DNA from: Enterobacter asburiae
GTDB lineage: Bacteria; Pseudomonadota; Gammaproteobacteria; Enterobacterales; Enterobacteriaceae
Assembly: GCF_024599655.1 (NCBI RefSeq)
Contig: NZ_CP102247.1
Coordinates: 4,092,001 to 4,156,000, forward strand
Length of the DNA stretch: 64,000 nt
Direction: 5' to 3'
Part shown: in pieces, positions 35,978 to 44,381 of the stretch
Layout of the letters: every line of letters starts with the position of its first letter
How positions within the stretch are numbered: position 1 is the first letter of the stretch
The notes under the pieces: generated by a model
Seen by the model: the letters and a program-made list of their open reading frames with translations, nothing else
Database searches by the model: none
What the model was told of the DNA's origin: nothing
Program-made: the position numbers and the translations under genes

Positions 35978-36006
35978 ACTCTATTCTCCTTCCAGGTACC
36001 TGTCAG
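35978..36006 (-). promoter_or_regulatory. Predicted hok promoter
   Basis: Minus-strand CTGACA (36001-36006) and TAGAGT (35978-35983) are separated by exactly 17 bp. The predicted start falls near 35971, right at the first bases of the fold-back element, which supports the assignment. Confidence 0.65.
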
Positions 36007-36041
36007 AAAGTCGTTTCATTTCGTGAAGCCGCCTTCCAGAA

Positions 36042-37220
36042 TCAGACATCCTTAACCCGGCAGGTCAGCCCAAGCGTAACCACCGAAATCGCGGCAATCA
36101 TCCAGTAAACTGAGCCATGCCCATAGCTTTGCGCCAGCGCCCCCTGAATGACGCCTGCCAGAATCACTCCGGTTGAAATACTGTTGGTAAAAAGCGTGGT
36201 CGCCGAGCCGGCACGACCGGGCATGAGATCCTGAAACCAGAGCATGCCGATCCCGGCAACAATCCCGATAAACACGGCGTTAAACAGCTGCAGCGCCAGC
36301 AACGCTTCACGCGAATGGAAAAGGATCAGCCCCGCGTAGAACAGCACCCCGGCCGCCACGGCGACGATCATCATCCGACGCTTTCCAAAGCGCTTAACGT
36401 AGTAACCCGCCAGAATCATCGCCGGAATTTCCAGACCGGCAGCGGTCCCCATTAAGATCCCCGCGAGTTTGTCCGGTAAACCCAGATCGCTGCTGATCCA
36501 CAGCGGCATATCGATGATGTACATGGTGTTGCAGGTCCACATCAGCGTGGAGGCAATAAACAGCATGCGGACGTTTTTGTCCTGCCAGCCGCTCACCTGG
36601 GTGACAGGTTTATCCGTCGCCTGTTCGACGCGCGCCACGGACGGCAGCGCGAAGGCAATCAATACCAGGCTGATGACAAAAATCCCGGCGGCGATGGAGA
36701 ACATGGCGGTAAAGCCGTAGTTCAACGCCAGCATGAAGGCCAGCGGCGGGCCAATGACCCACGCCAGCGAGAGCTGGGCACGCATCACCGAGCTGAACAT
36801 CACCACTTCCCGCGCCGAGTTATCCGCGTATTCACGGGCCAGCGCGAACAGCTGCGGCATGGCGGTGTTCGCCAGCGACGCCAGCAGCACGCCGCAGGTA
36901 ATGAGCGTCAGGTAATGGCGGTTAAAGGCAAAGAGCAGCGCGTTGCCCACGGCCATGGCGCAGCAAAAGAGGATCAGCCTGCGGCGATCGCCCTGGCTGT
37001 CCGATCGTTTCGCCAGCGCGAGGCTGACCAGGATCCCGGCAATGGCGTTGACGGTATAAAACAGGCCGACCCAAAACGGCTGTGCCCCCACCTCGCGGCT
37101 GAGAAACAGGCTCAGCGTCGGTGCCTGCAGCGCCCCCGCCACGCCCATCATAAAGGCCACCAGCATAAAAGCGGCATATACGCCGTTCAGGCGTCGCCCC
37201 ATCGTCATCAACCACAGCAT
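36042..37220 (-). CDS. setA: Sugar efflux transporter SetA
   Basis: SetA is a major facilitator exporter of glucosides and lactose analogues that assists recovery from glucose-phosphate stress. The ATG at 37220 gives 392 residues, the E. coli length, with AAGGA 8 bases upstream; the slightly longer reading starts at a TTG. About twelve membrane segments are visible, and the motif KRSDSQGDRR in the loop after segment two fits the MFS loop 2-3 pattern. It lies directly downstream of sgrS on the same strand, as in E. coli, where it can be co-transcribed. Confidence 0.96.
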   Translation of the reverse strand: MLWLMTMGRRLNGVYAAFMLVAFMMGVAGALQAPTLSLFLSREVGAQPFWVGLFYTVNAIAGILVSLALAKRSDSQGDRRRLILFCCAMAVGNALLFAFNRHYLTLITCGVLLASLANTAMPQLFALAREYADNSAREVVMFSSVMRAQLSLAWVIGPPLAFMLALNYGFTAMFSIAAGIFVISLVLIAFALPSVARVEQATDKPVTQVSGWQDKNVRMLFIASTLMWTCNTMYIIDMPLWISSDLGLPDKLAGILMGTAAGLEIPAMILAGYYVKRFGKRRMMIVAVAAGVLFYAGLILFHSREALLALQLFNAVFIGIVAGIGMLWFQDLMPGRAGSATTLFTNSISTGVILAGVIQGALAQSYGHGSVYWMIAAISVVTLGLTCRVKDV

Positions 37221-37267
37221 GCGCAAGTCCTTGTGAAAGCGAATCGAAATTGGGTGAATAGTAAACG

Positions 37268-37513
37268 AAAAAAGCCAGCAAAAACATTTTGCTGGCGGGT
37301 GATAAGCACCAATACTCAGTCACACATGATCGAGGCGAGTCAGCGGGAAGAGGCCGGTTCCGTAACGTCCCACTGCATCAGTTCTTCTAACATTTTCAGC
37401 CGTTGCTCGGCACACTGGCGGGCCAGCCAGGACGATCCCTTCGTCGCTGAAAAGTACTGCTGATAAAACTGACGTGCGGTAGACCTCTTCATAATTTACC
37501 TCCTCGCTTCATC
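37268..37513 (-). ncRNA. sgrS: Small RNA SgrS
   Basis: SgrS is the Hfq-dependent sRNA made during glucose-phosphate stress; it blocks translation of ptsG and other sugar-transport mRNAs. The 5' end GATGAAGC matches E. coli SgrS. The base-pairing segment is strongly conserved on the minus strand of 37307-37330 (it includes GTGTGACTGAGTATTGGTG). The 3' terminator GCCAGCAAAA...TTTTGCTGGC with a T-run ends near 37268, giving about 246 nt (227 in E. coli). The sgrT frame lies in its 5' part. It is divergent from sgrR, its activator. Confidence 0.92.
37340..37492 (-). CDS. sgrT: Glucose uptake inhibitor SgrT (encoded within SgrS)
   Basis: SgrT is a small peptide that inhibits the glucose permease PtsG. 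The frame encodes 50 residues starting MKRSTARQFYQQYFSATKG, with the shared core RQFYQ-YF-AT and KMLEELMQWD. E. coli SgrT has 43 residues and starts at the equivalent of the RQFYQ arginine, so this copy has about six extra N-terminal residues. AGGAGG nine bases before the ATG is a strong ribosome site, and it lies at the very 5' end of SgrS. Confidence 0.9.
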   Translation of the reverse strand: MKRSTARQFYQQYFSATKGSSWLARQCAEQRLKMLEELMQWDVTEPASSR

Positions 37514-37580
37514 GAGGAGAATTATTGGCCTAATATAGGGATAAATAAATTGCTGGTTTTTTGTCAGGAGTTCCCCTTTT

Positions 37581-39236
37581 ATGCCTTCCGGTCGTCTGCA
37601 ACAACAGTTTATCCGCCTCTGGCAGTGCTGCGAGGGGCAATCGCAGGAGACCACGCTCAACGAGCTGGCGGACCTGCTTAGCTGTTCCCGCCGCCATATG
37701 CGCACGCTGCTCAACACCATGCAGCAGCAGGGTTGGTTAAGCTGGGAAGCGGAGGCGGGACGCGGCAAACGCTCGCGACTGACCTTTCTCTATACCGGGC
37801 TGGCGTTGCAGCAGCAGCGCGCGGAAGACCTGCTGGAGCAGGACCGCATCGATCAGCTGGTCCAGTTGGTGGGCGACAAGGCCGCCGTGCGCCAGATGCT
37901 GGTTTCCCATCTCGGGCGCAGCTTTCGTCAGGGCCGACACATCCTGCGGGTGCTCTACTATCGCCCAATGAAAAATCTGTTGCCAGGCACGGCCTTACGC
38001 CGCTCTGAAACCCACATGGCCCGGCAAATCTTCAGCGGCCTGACGCGGATAAATGAGGAAAACGGGGAACTGGAAGCAGATATCGCGCACCACTGGCAGC
38101 AGGTTTCCCCGCTTCACTGGCGCTTCTTCTTACGCCCCGGCATCCACTTTCACCACGGCCGCGAGCTGGAAATGCACGACGTCATCGCCTCTCTGGAACG
38201 CGTCCGCAAGCTCCCGCTCTACTCCCATATCTCCCGCGTCCACTCCCCCACGGCCTGGACGCTGGATATCGAGCTGTCGCAGCAGGATAAGTGGCTTCCC
38301 TGGCTGCTGGGCTATGTGCCGTCGATGATTTTGCCCGGCGAGTGGGAATCGTTGAACAACTTTGCCAGCCAGCCGATTGGCACCGGGCCCTACTCCGTCT
38401 CCCGCAATAACAGCAACCAGCTGAAAATCCGCGCGTTCGACGACTACTTTGGCTATCGGGCGCTGATCGACGAAGTGAACGTGTGGGTATTACCGGATCT
38501 CAATGAAGACCTGAGCTGCGGGCTGACGCTGGAAGGCCCCACCACGGGAGAAAAAGCCGTAGAGAGTCGCCTGGAAGAGGGATGTTACTATCTCCTCTTT
38601 GACCGCCGCACCCACCGTGGGGCAAATCAGGCCGTGCGCAAGTGGGTCAGCCACGTTTTGTCCCCTTCCAATCTGATCTACCATGCGGAAGAGCAGTACC
38701 AGACATACTGGTTCCCGGCGTACGGCCTGCTTCCGCGCTGGCACCACGCCCGCCCGGTGCACTGCGACAAACCCGCCGGGCTGGAGTCCATCACCCTGAC
38801 CTACTACCGCGAGCACGTGGAGCATCGTTTTATCGCCAGAATCATGACCCGACTGCTGGCAGCCGAGGGGGTCACGTTAGACGTCAGAGAAGTGGACTAT
38901 GACGAATGGCATCAGGGTGAGATCGCCAGTGATATCTGGCTCAACAGCGCCAACTTTACCCTGCCGCTCGATTTTTCCCTTTTCTCGCATCTGTATGAAG
39001 TGCCTCTCATCCAGCACTGTATCGACCGTGACTGGCAGCAGGACGCCGCCCAGTGGCGCGCGGGCGAAATGAATCTTGCGGCGTGGTGCCAGCAACTGCT
39101 GGGCGAGCAGGCGATCGTGCCGTTGATCCACCACTGGCTGATGATCCAGGGCCAGCGCAGCATGCGCGGCCTGCGGATGAATACCCTGGGCTGGTTTGAT
39201 TTTAAATCCGCCTGGTTTGCGCCGCCGGAGCCATAA
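37581..39236 (+). CDS. sgrR: Transcriptional activator SgrR
   Basis: SgrR senses sugar-phosphate stress and activates sgrS, while repressing itself. The 551 residues equal the E. coli protein. An N-terminal winged-helix domain (about residues 1-110, including LADLLSCSRRHMRTLLNTMQ) is followed by a solute-binding-protein-like domain related to oligopeptide-binding proteins (SBP family 5), probably the ligand sensor. It is divergent from sgrS with about 70 bp between, where the control sites must lie. Confidence 0.96.
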   Translation: MPSGRLQQQFIRLWQCCEGQSQETTLNELADLLSCSRRHMRTLLNTMQQQGWLSWEAEAGRGKRSRLTFLYTGLALQQQRAEDLLEQDRIDQLVQLVGDKAAVRQMLVSHLGRSFRQGRHILRVLYYRPMKNLLPGTALRRSETHMARQIFSGLTRINEENGELEADIAHHWQQVSPLHWRFFLRPGIHFHHGRELEMHDVIASLERVRKLPLYSHISRVHSPTAWTLDIELSQQDKWLPWLLGYVPSMILPGEWESLNNFASQPIGTGPYSVSRNNSNQLKIRAFDDYFGYRALIDEVNVWVLPDLNEDLSCGLTLEGPTTGEKAVESRLEEGCYYLLFDRRTHRGANQAVRKWVSHVLSPSNLIYHAEEQYQTYWFPAYGLLPRWHHARPVHCDKPAGLESITLTYYREHVEHRFIARIMTRLLAAEGVTLDVREVDYDEWHQGEIASDIWLNSANFTLPLDFSLFSHLYEVPLIQHCIDRDWQQDAAQWRAGEMNLAAWCQQLLGEQAIVPLIHHWLMIQGQRSMRGLRMNTLGWFDFKSAWFAPPEP

Positions 39237-39275
39237 CGCTTCCGTAATATTCACCAAATCATTACAATAGCGCCG

Positions 39276-39360
39276 TTCTCAACGGGGTGCTGCATCACAG
39301 ATGTGCGCTGAGATAATACCCGTCGAACCTGATCCGGATAACGCCGGCGAAGGGATTTGA
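39276..39360 (+). promoter_or_regulatory. TPP riboswitch (thi-box; SroA) upstream of thiB
   Basis: The thi-box core is clear: ACGGGGTGC near 39282, then GCTGAGATAATACCCGT and GAACCTGATCCGGATAA, ending GCGAAGGGA. Binding of thiamine diphosphate is known to hide the ribosome site of thiBPQ in relatives. The same leader is released as the small RNA SroA in E. coli. Confidence 0.95.
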
Positions 39361-39404
39361 GGCTGTCGCTCAAAATCCTTTGCCACTCAACTTTGAGGTG
39401 CAAA

Positions 39405-40388
39405 GTGTTAAAAAAAGTTCTCCCCCTGCTGGCGCTGTTTGCGCTGCCTGCTTTTGCGAAGCCCGTCCTGACGGTCTACACCTATGACTCCTTCTCTGCC
39501 GACTGGGGCCCTGGCCCGGTGGTCAAAAAAGCCTTCGAAGCGGACTGTAACTGCGAGCTGAAGTTCGTGGCGCTGGAAGATGGCGTTTCTCTGCTCAATC
39601 GTCTGCGCATGGAAGGGAAAAACAGCAAGGCCGACGTGGTACTCGGGCTGGATAACAACCTGCTGGAAGCCGCCTCGCAAACCAAACTGTTTGCCAAAAG
39701 CGGCGTTGCGGCAGATGCCGTTAACGTGCCGGGCGGCTGGAAAAACGACACCTTTGTGCCGTTCGACTACGGCTACTTTGCGTTCGTGTATGACAAAAAC
39801 AAGCTGAAAAACCCGCCGAAGAGCCTGAAAGAGCTGGTGGAAAGTGACCAGAAATGGCGCGTGATTTATGAAGATCCGCGTACCAGCACGCCGGGCCTGG
39901 GCCTGCTGCTGTGGATGCAGAAGGTCTACGGGGATAAAGCGCCGGAAGCGTGGCAGAAGCTGGCCGCCAAAACCGTCACCGTGACCAAGGGCTGGAGCGA
40001 AGCCTATGGCCTGTTCCTGAAAGGCGAAAGCGATCTGGTGCTGAGCTACACCACCTCTCCGGCCTACCACATTATCGCCGAGAAGAAAGATAACTATGCT
40101 GCCGCTAATTTTGCTGAAGGGCACTATATGCAGGTGGAAGTCGCCGCGCGTACCGCCACCAGCAAACAGCCGGAGCTGGCCGAGAAGTTCCTGAAGTTCA
40201 TGGTTTCACCGGCGTTCCAGAATGCGATTCCCGCAGGCAACTGGATGTATCCGGTCACTAACGTTACCCTGCCCGCAGGTTTCGAGCAGCTGACCAAACC
40301 AAACACCTCGCTGGAGTTTACGCCGCAGCAGGTCGCCGCGCAGCGTGCAGCATGGGTAAGTGAATGGCAACGCGCCGTCAGCCGTTGA
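39405..40388 (+). CDS. thiB: Thiamine ABC transporter binding protein ThiB
   Basis: ThiB binds thiamine, TMP and TPP in the periplasm and delivers them to ThiPQ. The start is taken as the GTG at 39405, which has GAGG upstream, gives 327 residues as in E. coli and begins directly with a signal peptide (LKKVLPLLALFALPAFA, cleavage before KPVLTVYTYDSF). A longer ATG/GTG reading would run through the riboswitch and is rejected. The family 1 binding-protein fold is evident. It overlaps thiP by 25 bases. Confidence 0.96.
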   Translation: MLKKVLPLLALFALPAFAKPVLTVYTYDSFSADWGPGPVVKKAFEADCNCELKFVALEDGVSLLNRLRMEGKNSKADVVLGLDNNLLEAASQTKLFAKSGVAADAVNVPGGWKNDTFVPFDYGYFAFVYDKNKLKNPPKSLKELVESDQKWRVIYEDPRTSTPGLGLLLWMQKVYGDKAPEAWQKLAAKTVTVTKGWSEAYGLFLKGESDLVLSYTTSPAYHIIAEKKDNYAAANFAEGHYMQVEVAARTATSKQPELAEKFLKFMVSPAFQNAIPAGNWMYPVTNVTLPAGFEQLTKPNTSLEFTPQQVAAQRAAWVSEWQRAVSR

Positions 40389-41974
40389 TTCCCGGCTGGT
40401 TACTTCCCGGGCTGCTCGCCGCCATAGTGATGGTAGTGGTCAGCCTGGGGGCTTTTCTTGCACTGTGGTTCAACGCGCCAGAGAGTGACCTGCTCGCCCT
40501 CTGGCACGACAGCTATCTCTGGCACGTGATCCGGTTCTCCTTCTGGCAGGCGTTTCTTTCTGCCCTGCTGTCGGCGATCCCGGCCATTTTTCTTGCGCGC
40601 GCCCTGTATCGTCGGCGTTTCCCCGGCAGGCTGGCACTGCTGCGCCTGTGCGCCATGACGCTGATCCTGCCCGTGCTGGTGGCGGTATTTGGTATTCTGA
40701 GTGTCTACGGCCGCCAGGGCTGGCTGGCTACGCTGTTCGGCCTGTTTGGTCTGGAATGGTCATTCTCTCCCTACGGCCTGCAGGGCATTCTGCTGGCGCA
40801 CGTCTTTTTCAATATGCCGATGGCAACGCGCCTCTTCTTGCAGGCGCTGGAAAACATTCCCGGCGAACAGCGTCAGGTTGCCGCCCAGCTCGGCATGCGC
40901 GGCTGGTCATTCTTCCGCTTCGTCGAATGGCCGTGGCTGCGCCGCCAGCTTCCCCCCGTCGCGGCGTTAATCTTCATGCTCTGCTTTGCCAGCTTTGCCA
41001 CCGTGCTGTCGCTCGGCGGCGGGCCGCAGGCCACCACCATTGAGCTGGCGATTTACCAGGCGCTAAGTTACGACTACGATCCCGGTCGCGCCGCGCTGCT
41101 GGCGATGGTGCAGATGGCGTGCTGTCTTGCGCTGGTGCTGCTGAGCCAGCGGCTGAGTAAAGCCATTCCCGCGGGCAGCAATCAAATAACCGGCTGGCGC
41201 GATCCGCAGGACAGCCTGCACAGCCGCGTCACCGATTTTATCCTGATTGCGCTGGCGCTCCTGCTGCTGCTGCCGCCGCTGATGGCCGTTATCGTTGACG
41301 GACTGAACCGCAATCTCATATCCGTCCTGCAACAGCCCGTGCTCTGGCAGGCCACCTGGACCTCGCTGCGTATCGCCCTGGCGGCTGGGTTACTGTGCGT
41401 CATGCTGACCATGATGCTGCTGTGGAGCAGCCGTGAACTCTATGCCCGGCGGGCCCAAAAGGCCGGACAGGCGCTGGAGCTGACGGGCATGCTGATTCTG
41501 GCGATGCCGGGCATCGTGCTGGCGACGGGCTTCTTTTTACTGTTCAACAGCACCATCGGTCTGCCGCAAAGCGCCGACGGCATTGTGATTTTCACTAACG
41601 CTCTGATGGCCATTCCCTACGCGCTCAAAGTGCTGGAAAACCCGATGCGCGACGTCAACAGCCGCTACGGTTTGCTGTGCCAGTCGCTGGGCATGCAGGG
41701 CTGGCAGCGGCTGAAGGTGGTCGAACTGCGCGCGCTAAAACGCCCGCTGGCGCAGGCGCTGGCGTTTGCCTGCGTGCTGTCGATTGGGGATTTTGGCGTG
41801 GTGGCTCTCTTTGGCAATGACGATTTCCGCACGCTGCCATACTGGCTCTATCAGCAAATCGGCTCTTATCGCAGTCAGGACGGCGCGGTCACCGCGCTGT
41901 TACTGCTTCTGCTGTGCTTTGCCTTATTTACCGCTATCGAAAAACTTCCGGGGCGTGATGTTAAAACTGACTGA
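40364..41974 (+). CDS. thiP: Thiamine ABC transporter permease ThiP
   Basis: ThiP is the inner-membrane permease of the thiamine importer. The 536-residue protein equals E. coli ThiP and is a duplicated permease with about twelve membrane segments. Two EAA-type cytoplasmic loops that contact the ATPase are visible (AAQLGMRGWSFFRFVEWPWLRRQ and CQSLGMQGWQRLKVVELRALKRP). It overlaps both neighbours, thiB by 25 and thiQ by 17 bases. Confidence 0.97.
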   Translation: MATRRQPLIPGWLLPGLLAAIVMVVVSLGAFLALWFNAPESDLLALWHDSYLWHVIRFSFWQAFLSALLSAIPAIFLARALYRRRFPGRLALLRLCAMTLILPVLVAVFGILSVYGRQGWLATLFGLFGLEWSFSPYGLQGILLAHVFFNMPMATRLFLQALENIPGEQRQVAAQLGMRGWSFFRFVEWPWLRRQLPPVAALIFMLCFASFATVLSLGGGPQATTIELAIYQALSYDYDPGRAALLAMVQMACCLALVLLSQRLSKAIPAGSNQITGWRDPQDSLHSRVTDFILIALALLLLLPPLMAVIVDGLNRNLISVLQQPVLWQATWTSLRIALAAGLLCVMLTMMLLWSSRELYARRAQKAGQALELTGMLILAMPGIVLATGFFLLFNSTIGLPQSADGIVIFTNALMAIPYALKVLENPMRDVNSRYGLLCQSLGMQGWQRLKVVELRALKRPLAQALAFACVLSIGDFGVVALFGNDDFRTLPYWLYQQIGSYRSQDGAVTALLLLLLCFALFTAIEKLPGRDVKTD

Positions 41975-42659
41975 TGTAACCTGGCTTTACCAGCATCTGC
42001 CGATGCGCTTCACACTCTCCGTGCGCCAGGGGGAGATGATCGCCGTACTTGGCCCAAGCGGCGCGGGAAAAAGCACGCTGCTTAACTTGATTGCGGGTTT
42101 TCTGCAGCCAGCAAGCGGCGCGATCGTCATTGAAAATCACGATCATACCTACACGCCGCCCGCAAAACGTCCGGTCTCAATGCTGTTTCAGGAAAACAAC
42201 CTGTTTACCCACCTGACGGTGCGGCAAAACATCGCGCTGGGAATGCATCCGGGACTCAGGCTGAACGATGCCCAGCGCCAGAAGCTGGAGATTATCGCCG
42301 CACAGATGGGGATCGCTGAATTCATCGACAGGCTGCCAGGCGAGCTTTCCGGCGGCCAGCGTCAGCGCGTGGCGCTGGCGCGTTGTCTGGTGCGCGAGCA
42401 GCCAATCCTGCTGCTGGATGAGCCGTTCTCGGCGCTCGATCCCGCACTGCGTCAGGAGATGCTAGCGCTGGTGCAGGACGTCTGTCAGCGCCAGCAGCTG
42501 ACGATGCTGATGGTGTCGCACAGTATCGAAGATGCCGCCCGCATCGCGCCGCGATCGGTGGTGATTGCCGAAGGGCGTATTTTGTGGGATGGACGTACAG
42601 AAGAACTGCTGAGTGGTAAAGCGGGGGCGTCTTCGCTGTTGGGCATTCGTGCGGTCTGA
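41958..42659 (+). CDS. thiQ: Thiamine ABC transporter ATPase ThiQ
   Basis: ThiQ powers thiamine import. The chosen ATG gives 233 residues beginning MLKLTDVTWLYQ (E. coli 232); a longer frame upstream overlaps thiP by 200 bases and has no homology. Walker A is GPSGAGKST, the signature is LSGGQRQRVALARCL, Walker B is ILLLDEPFSALDP, and the H-loop is MVSHS. It is the last gene of thiBPQ. Confidence 0.97.
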   Translation: MLKLTDVTWLYQHLPMRFTLSVRQGEMIAVLGPSGAGKSTLLNLIAGFLQPASGAIVIENHDHTYTPPAKRPVSMLFQENNLFTHLTVRQNIALGMHPGLRLNDAQRQKLEIIAAQMGIAEFIDRLPGELSGGQRQRVALARCLVREQPILLLDEPFSALDPALRQEMLALVQDVCQRQQLTMLMVSHSIEDAARIAPRSVVIAEGRILWDGRTEELLSGKAGASSLLGIRAV

Positions 42660-42661
42660 TG

Positions 42662-42690
42662 CCCTCTCCCACGGGGCTGAGGGTTCCCCA
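42662..42690. repeat. Left arm of a 28-bp imperfect inverted repeat
   Basis: CCCTCTCCC-ACGGGG-CTGAGGGTTCCCC here is nearly the reverse complement of the arm at 44382-44410. It begins right after the thiQ stop. Between the arms lies an intergenic element interrupted by the IS481-family insertion. Confidence 0.7.
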
Positions 42691-42734
42691 CAAATTAAAG
42701 CGAGCAGTGAACAATCCCCTCGCCCCTCCGGGGA

Positions 42735-42739
42735 GAGGG
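42735..42739. repeat. Target-site duplication, left copy (GAGGG)
   Basis: The 5-bp GAGGG directly before the IS is repeated at 44025-44029. Removing the IS and one copy restores CCGGGGAGAGGGTTAGGG, a sequence of ordinary enterobacterial intergenic repeat type. Confidence 0.75.
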
Positions 42740-44024
42740 TGTACGGTCCGGGGACATAGTGAACACTTGTTCGGGGACATGGTAGACACTTACAACTAAG
42801 GCATAAGAACCCGTTTATGGAGTCGCTTATGCCCTGGGATGCGAGAGATACCATGTCATTACGTACCGAGTTTGTTTTGTTCGCCTCGCAGGACGGGGCG
42901 AACATCCGTTCCCTCTGCCGTCACTACGGCATTTCACCTGCCACCGCCTACAAGTGGCTTCGCCGCTGGGCGGAGAAAGGTGCCGCCGGCCTTCAGGACC
43001 GGCCCCGTATACCGCACCATTCCCCGAACCGCTCATCTGACGACATCACCGCCCTGCTGCGCATGGCACATGACCGCCATGAACGCTGGGGAGCCCGCAA
43101 GATAAAGCGCTGGCTCGAGGACCGGGGGCACCGCATGCCCGCCTTCAGCACCGTCCATAACCTGATGGCCCGCCATGGCCTGCTGCCGGGCGCTTCACCG
43201 GGTATTTCCCCCACGGGACGGTTCGAACATGATGCGCCGAACCGCCTCTGGCAGATGGATTTTAAGGGCCACTTTCCCTTTGGCGGCGGCCGCTGCCATC
43301 CGCTCACCCTGCTGGACGACCACTCCCGTTTTTCCCTGTGCCTGGCGCACTGTACTGATGAACGGCGCGAGACCGTGCAGCAGCAGCTTGTCAGCGTGTT
43401 TGAGCGTTACGGCCTGCCGGACCGGATGACGATGGATAACGGCTCACCGTGGGGCGATACCACCGGCACCTGGACGGCGCTGGAGCTGTGGCTGATGCGC
43501 CACGGTATCCGGGTGGGGCACTCCCGGCCTTATCATCCGCAGACGCAGGGCAAGCTGGAGCGTTTTCACCGCAGCCTGAAGGCGGAAGTGCTGCAGGGAA
43601 AATGGTTCGCAGACAGCGGTGAGCTGCAGCGCGCCTTCGACCACTGGCGCACGGTGTACAACCTTGAACGCCCGCACGAGGCGCTGGATATGGCGGTACC
43701 GGGCTCGCGGTATCAGCCGTCAGCGCGGCAGTACAGCGGCAACACAACGCCCCCGGAATACGACGAGGGCGTGATGGTCAGGAAGGTGGATATCAGCGGA
43801 AAGCTGAGCGTGAAAGGGGTAAGTCTGAGCGCAGGCAAGGCGTTCAGGGGAGAACGGGTCGGGCTGAAGGAGATGCGGGAAGACGGCAGCTACGAGGTGT
43901 GGTGGTACAGCACGAAAGTGGGGGTGATCGACCTGAGGAAAAAGTCGATCACCATGGGTAAAGGATGTTAAAAAGTGTTCACCATGTCCCCGAACACCTG
44001 TCTACCATGTCCCCAGACCGTACA
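42740..44024 (+). mobile_element. IS481-family insertion sequence (complete, 1285 bp)
   Basis: The element has a single DDE transposase gene between 52-bp imperfect terminal inverted repeats (42740-42791 and 43973-44024). Both ends read TGTACGGTC inward, fitting the TGT start of IS481-family repeats, and a 5-bp duplication GAGGG flanks it. Each end contains two copies of GGGGACATRGT, probably transposase binding sites. Ends, duplication and the open frame are intact, so it may be active and recent. I cannot name the exact IS. Confidence 0.9.
42829..43971 (+). CDS. IS481-family DDE transposase
   Basis: The protein has an N-terminal helix-turn-helix (IRSLCRHYGISPATAYKWLRRW, about residues 25-45), a second HTH-like region, then an rve-type integrase core with the catalytic acids in LWQMDFKGHF, TMDNGSPWG and QGKLERFHRSLK (D, D, E). 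A C-terminal beta-rich tail follows. GGAG six bases before the ATG at 42829 favours a 380-residue product; another in-frame ATG at 42817 would add four residues. It stops one base before the right terminal repeat. Confidence 0.9.
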   Translation: MPWDARDTMSLRTEFVLFASQDGANIRSLCRHYGISPATAYKWLRRWAEKGAAGLQDRPRIPHHSPNRSSDDITALLRMAHDRHERWGARKIKRWLEDRGHRMPAFSTVHNLMARHGLLPGASPGISPTGRFEHDAPNRLWQMDFKGHFPFGGGRCHPLTLLDDHSRFSLCLAHCTDERRETVQQQLVSVFERYGLPDRMTMDNGSPWGDTTGTWTALELWLMRHGIRVGHSRPYHPQTQGKLERFHRSLKAEVLQGKWFADSGELQRAFDHWRTVYNLERPHEALDMAVPGSRYQPSARQYSGNTTPPEYDEGVMVRKVDISGKLSVKGVSLSAGKAFRGERVGLKEMREDGSYEVWWYSTKVGVIDLRKKSITMGKGC

Positions 44025-44029
44025 GAGGG
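44025..44029. repeat. Target-site duplication, right copy (GAGGG)
   Basis: Matches GAGGG at 42735-42739 on the other side of the IS481-family element. Confidence 0.75.
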
Positions 44030-44039
44030 TTAGGGTGAG

Positions 44040-44381
44040 GGGAACATACGGCTAAGGTGGTATTTCCGTTCACTTCAATTTTCTTGCTACTCTGTAACGC
44101 CATAACCGGTGAACGTGCCAGGGTGGCTCAGTCGCCACCACCCTGGCAACCCGGGCTCCCGGCGGTAAATCGCCGCTACGCGGTGCCTTCGGCTTATTCC
44201 TTCCGGCTTATCGGGTACGGGCGGAGGTAACATCCCTGTAAAGCCCGCCCTCTCGGCGCATCCATGCGCCTCGCCCCGGCCTACAGGAAACGCCTCAGCG
44301 ATTTACAGCCGGACCAAGATATCGCTGTAAGCCATTCATTTTACTGATGAAAATATAATCTCTTCCAGTTTAAAAAATTAC
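44040..44381. other. Structured, gene-free intergenic element
   Basis: No convincing gene. The stretch is GC-rich at 44110-44310 and AT-rich on both sides. A 10-bp stem GCCAGGGTGG / CCACCCTGGC (44117-44147) is clear, followed by smaller hairpins such as GGCGGTAAATCGCC and GGCGCATCCATGCGCC. It lies within the inverted repeat 42662/44410. It looks like a mobile or repetitive intergenic unit; I cannot identify the family. Confidence 0.5.

Noticed and set aside
41766..41957. 64-residue extension of ThiQ
   Set aside because: It overlaps thiP in another frame and has no ABC-protein homology; the ATG at 41958 gives the normal length.
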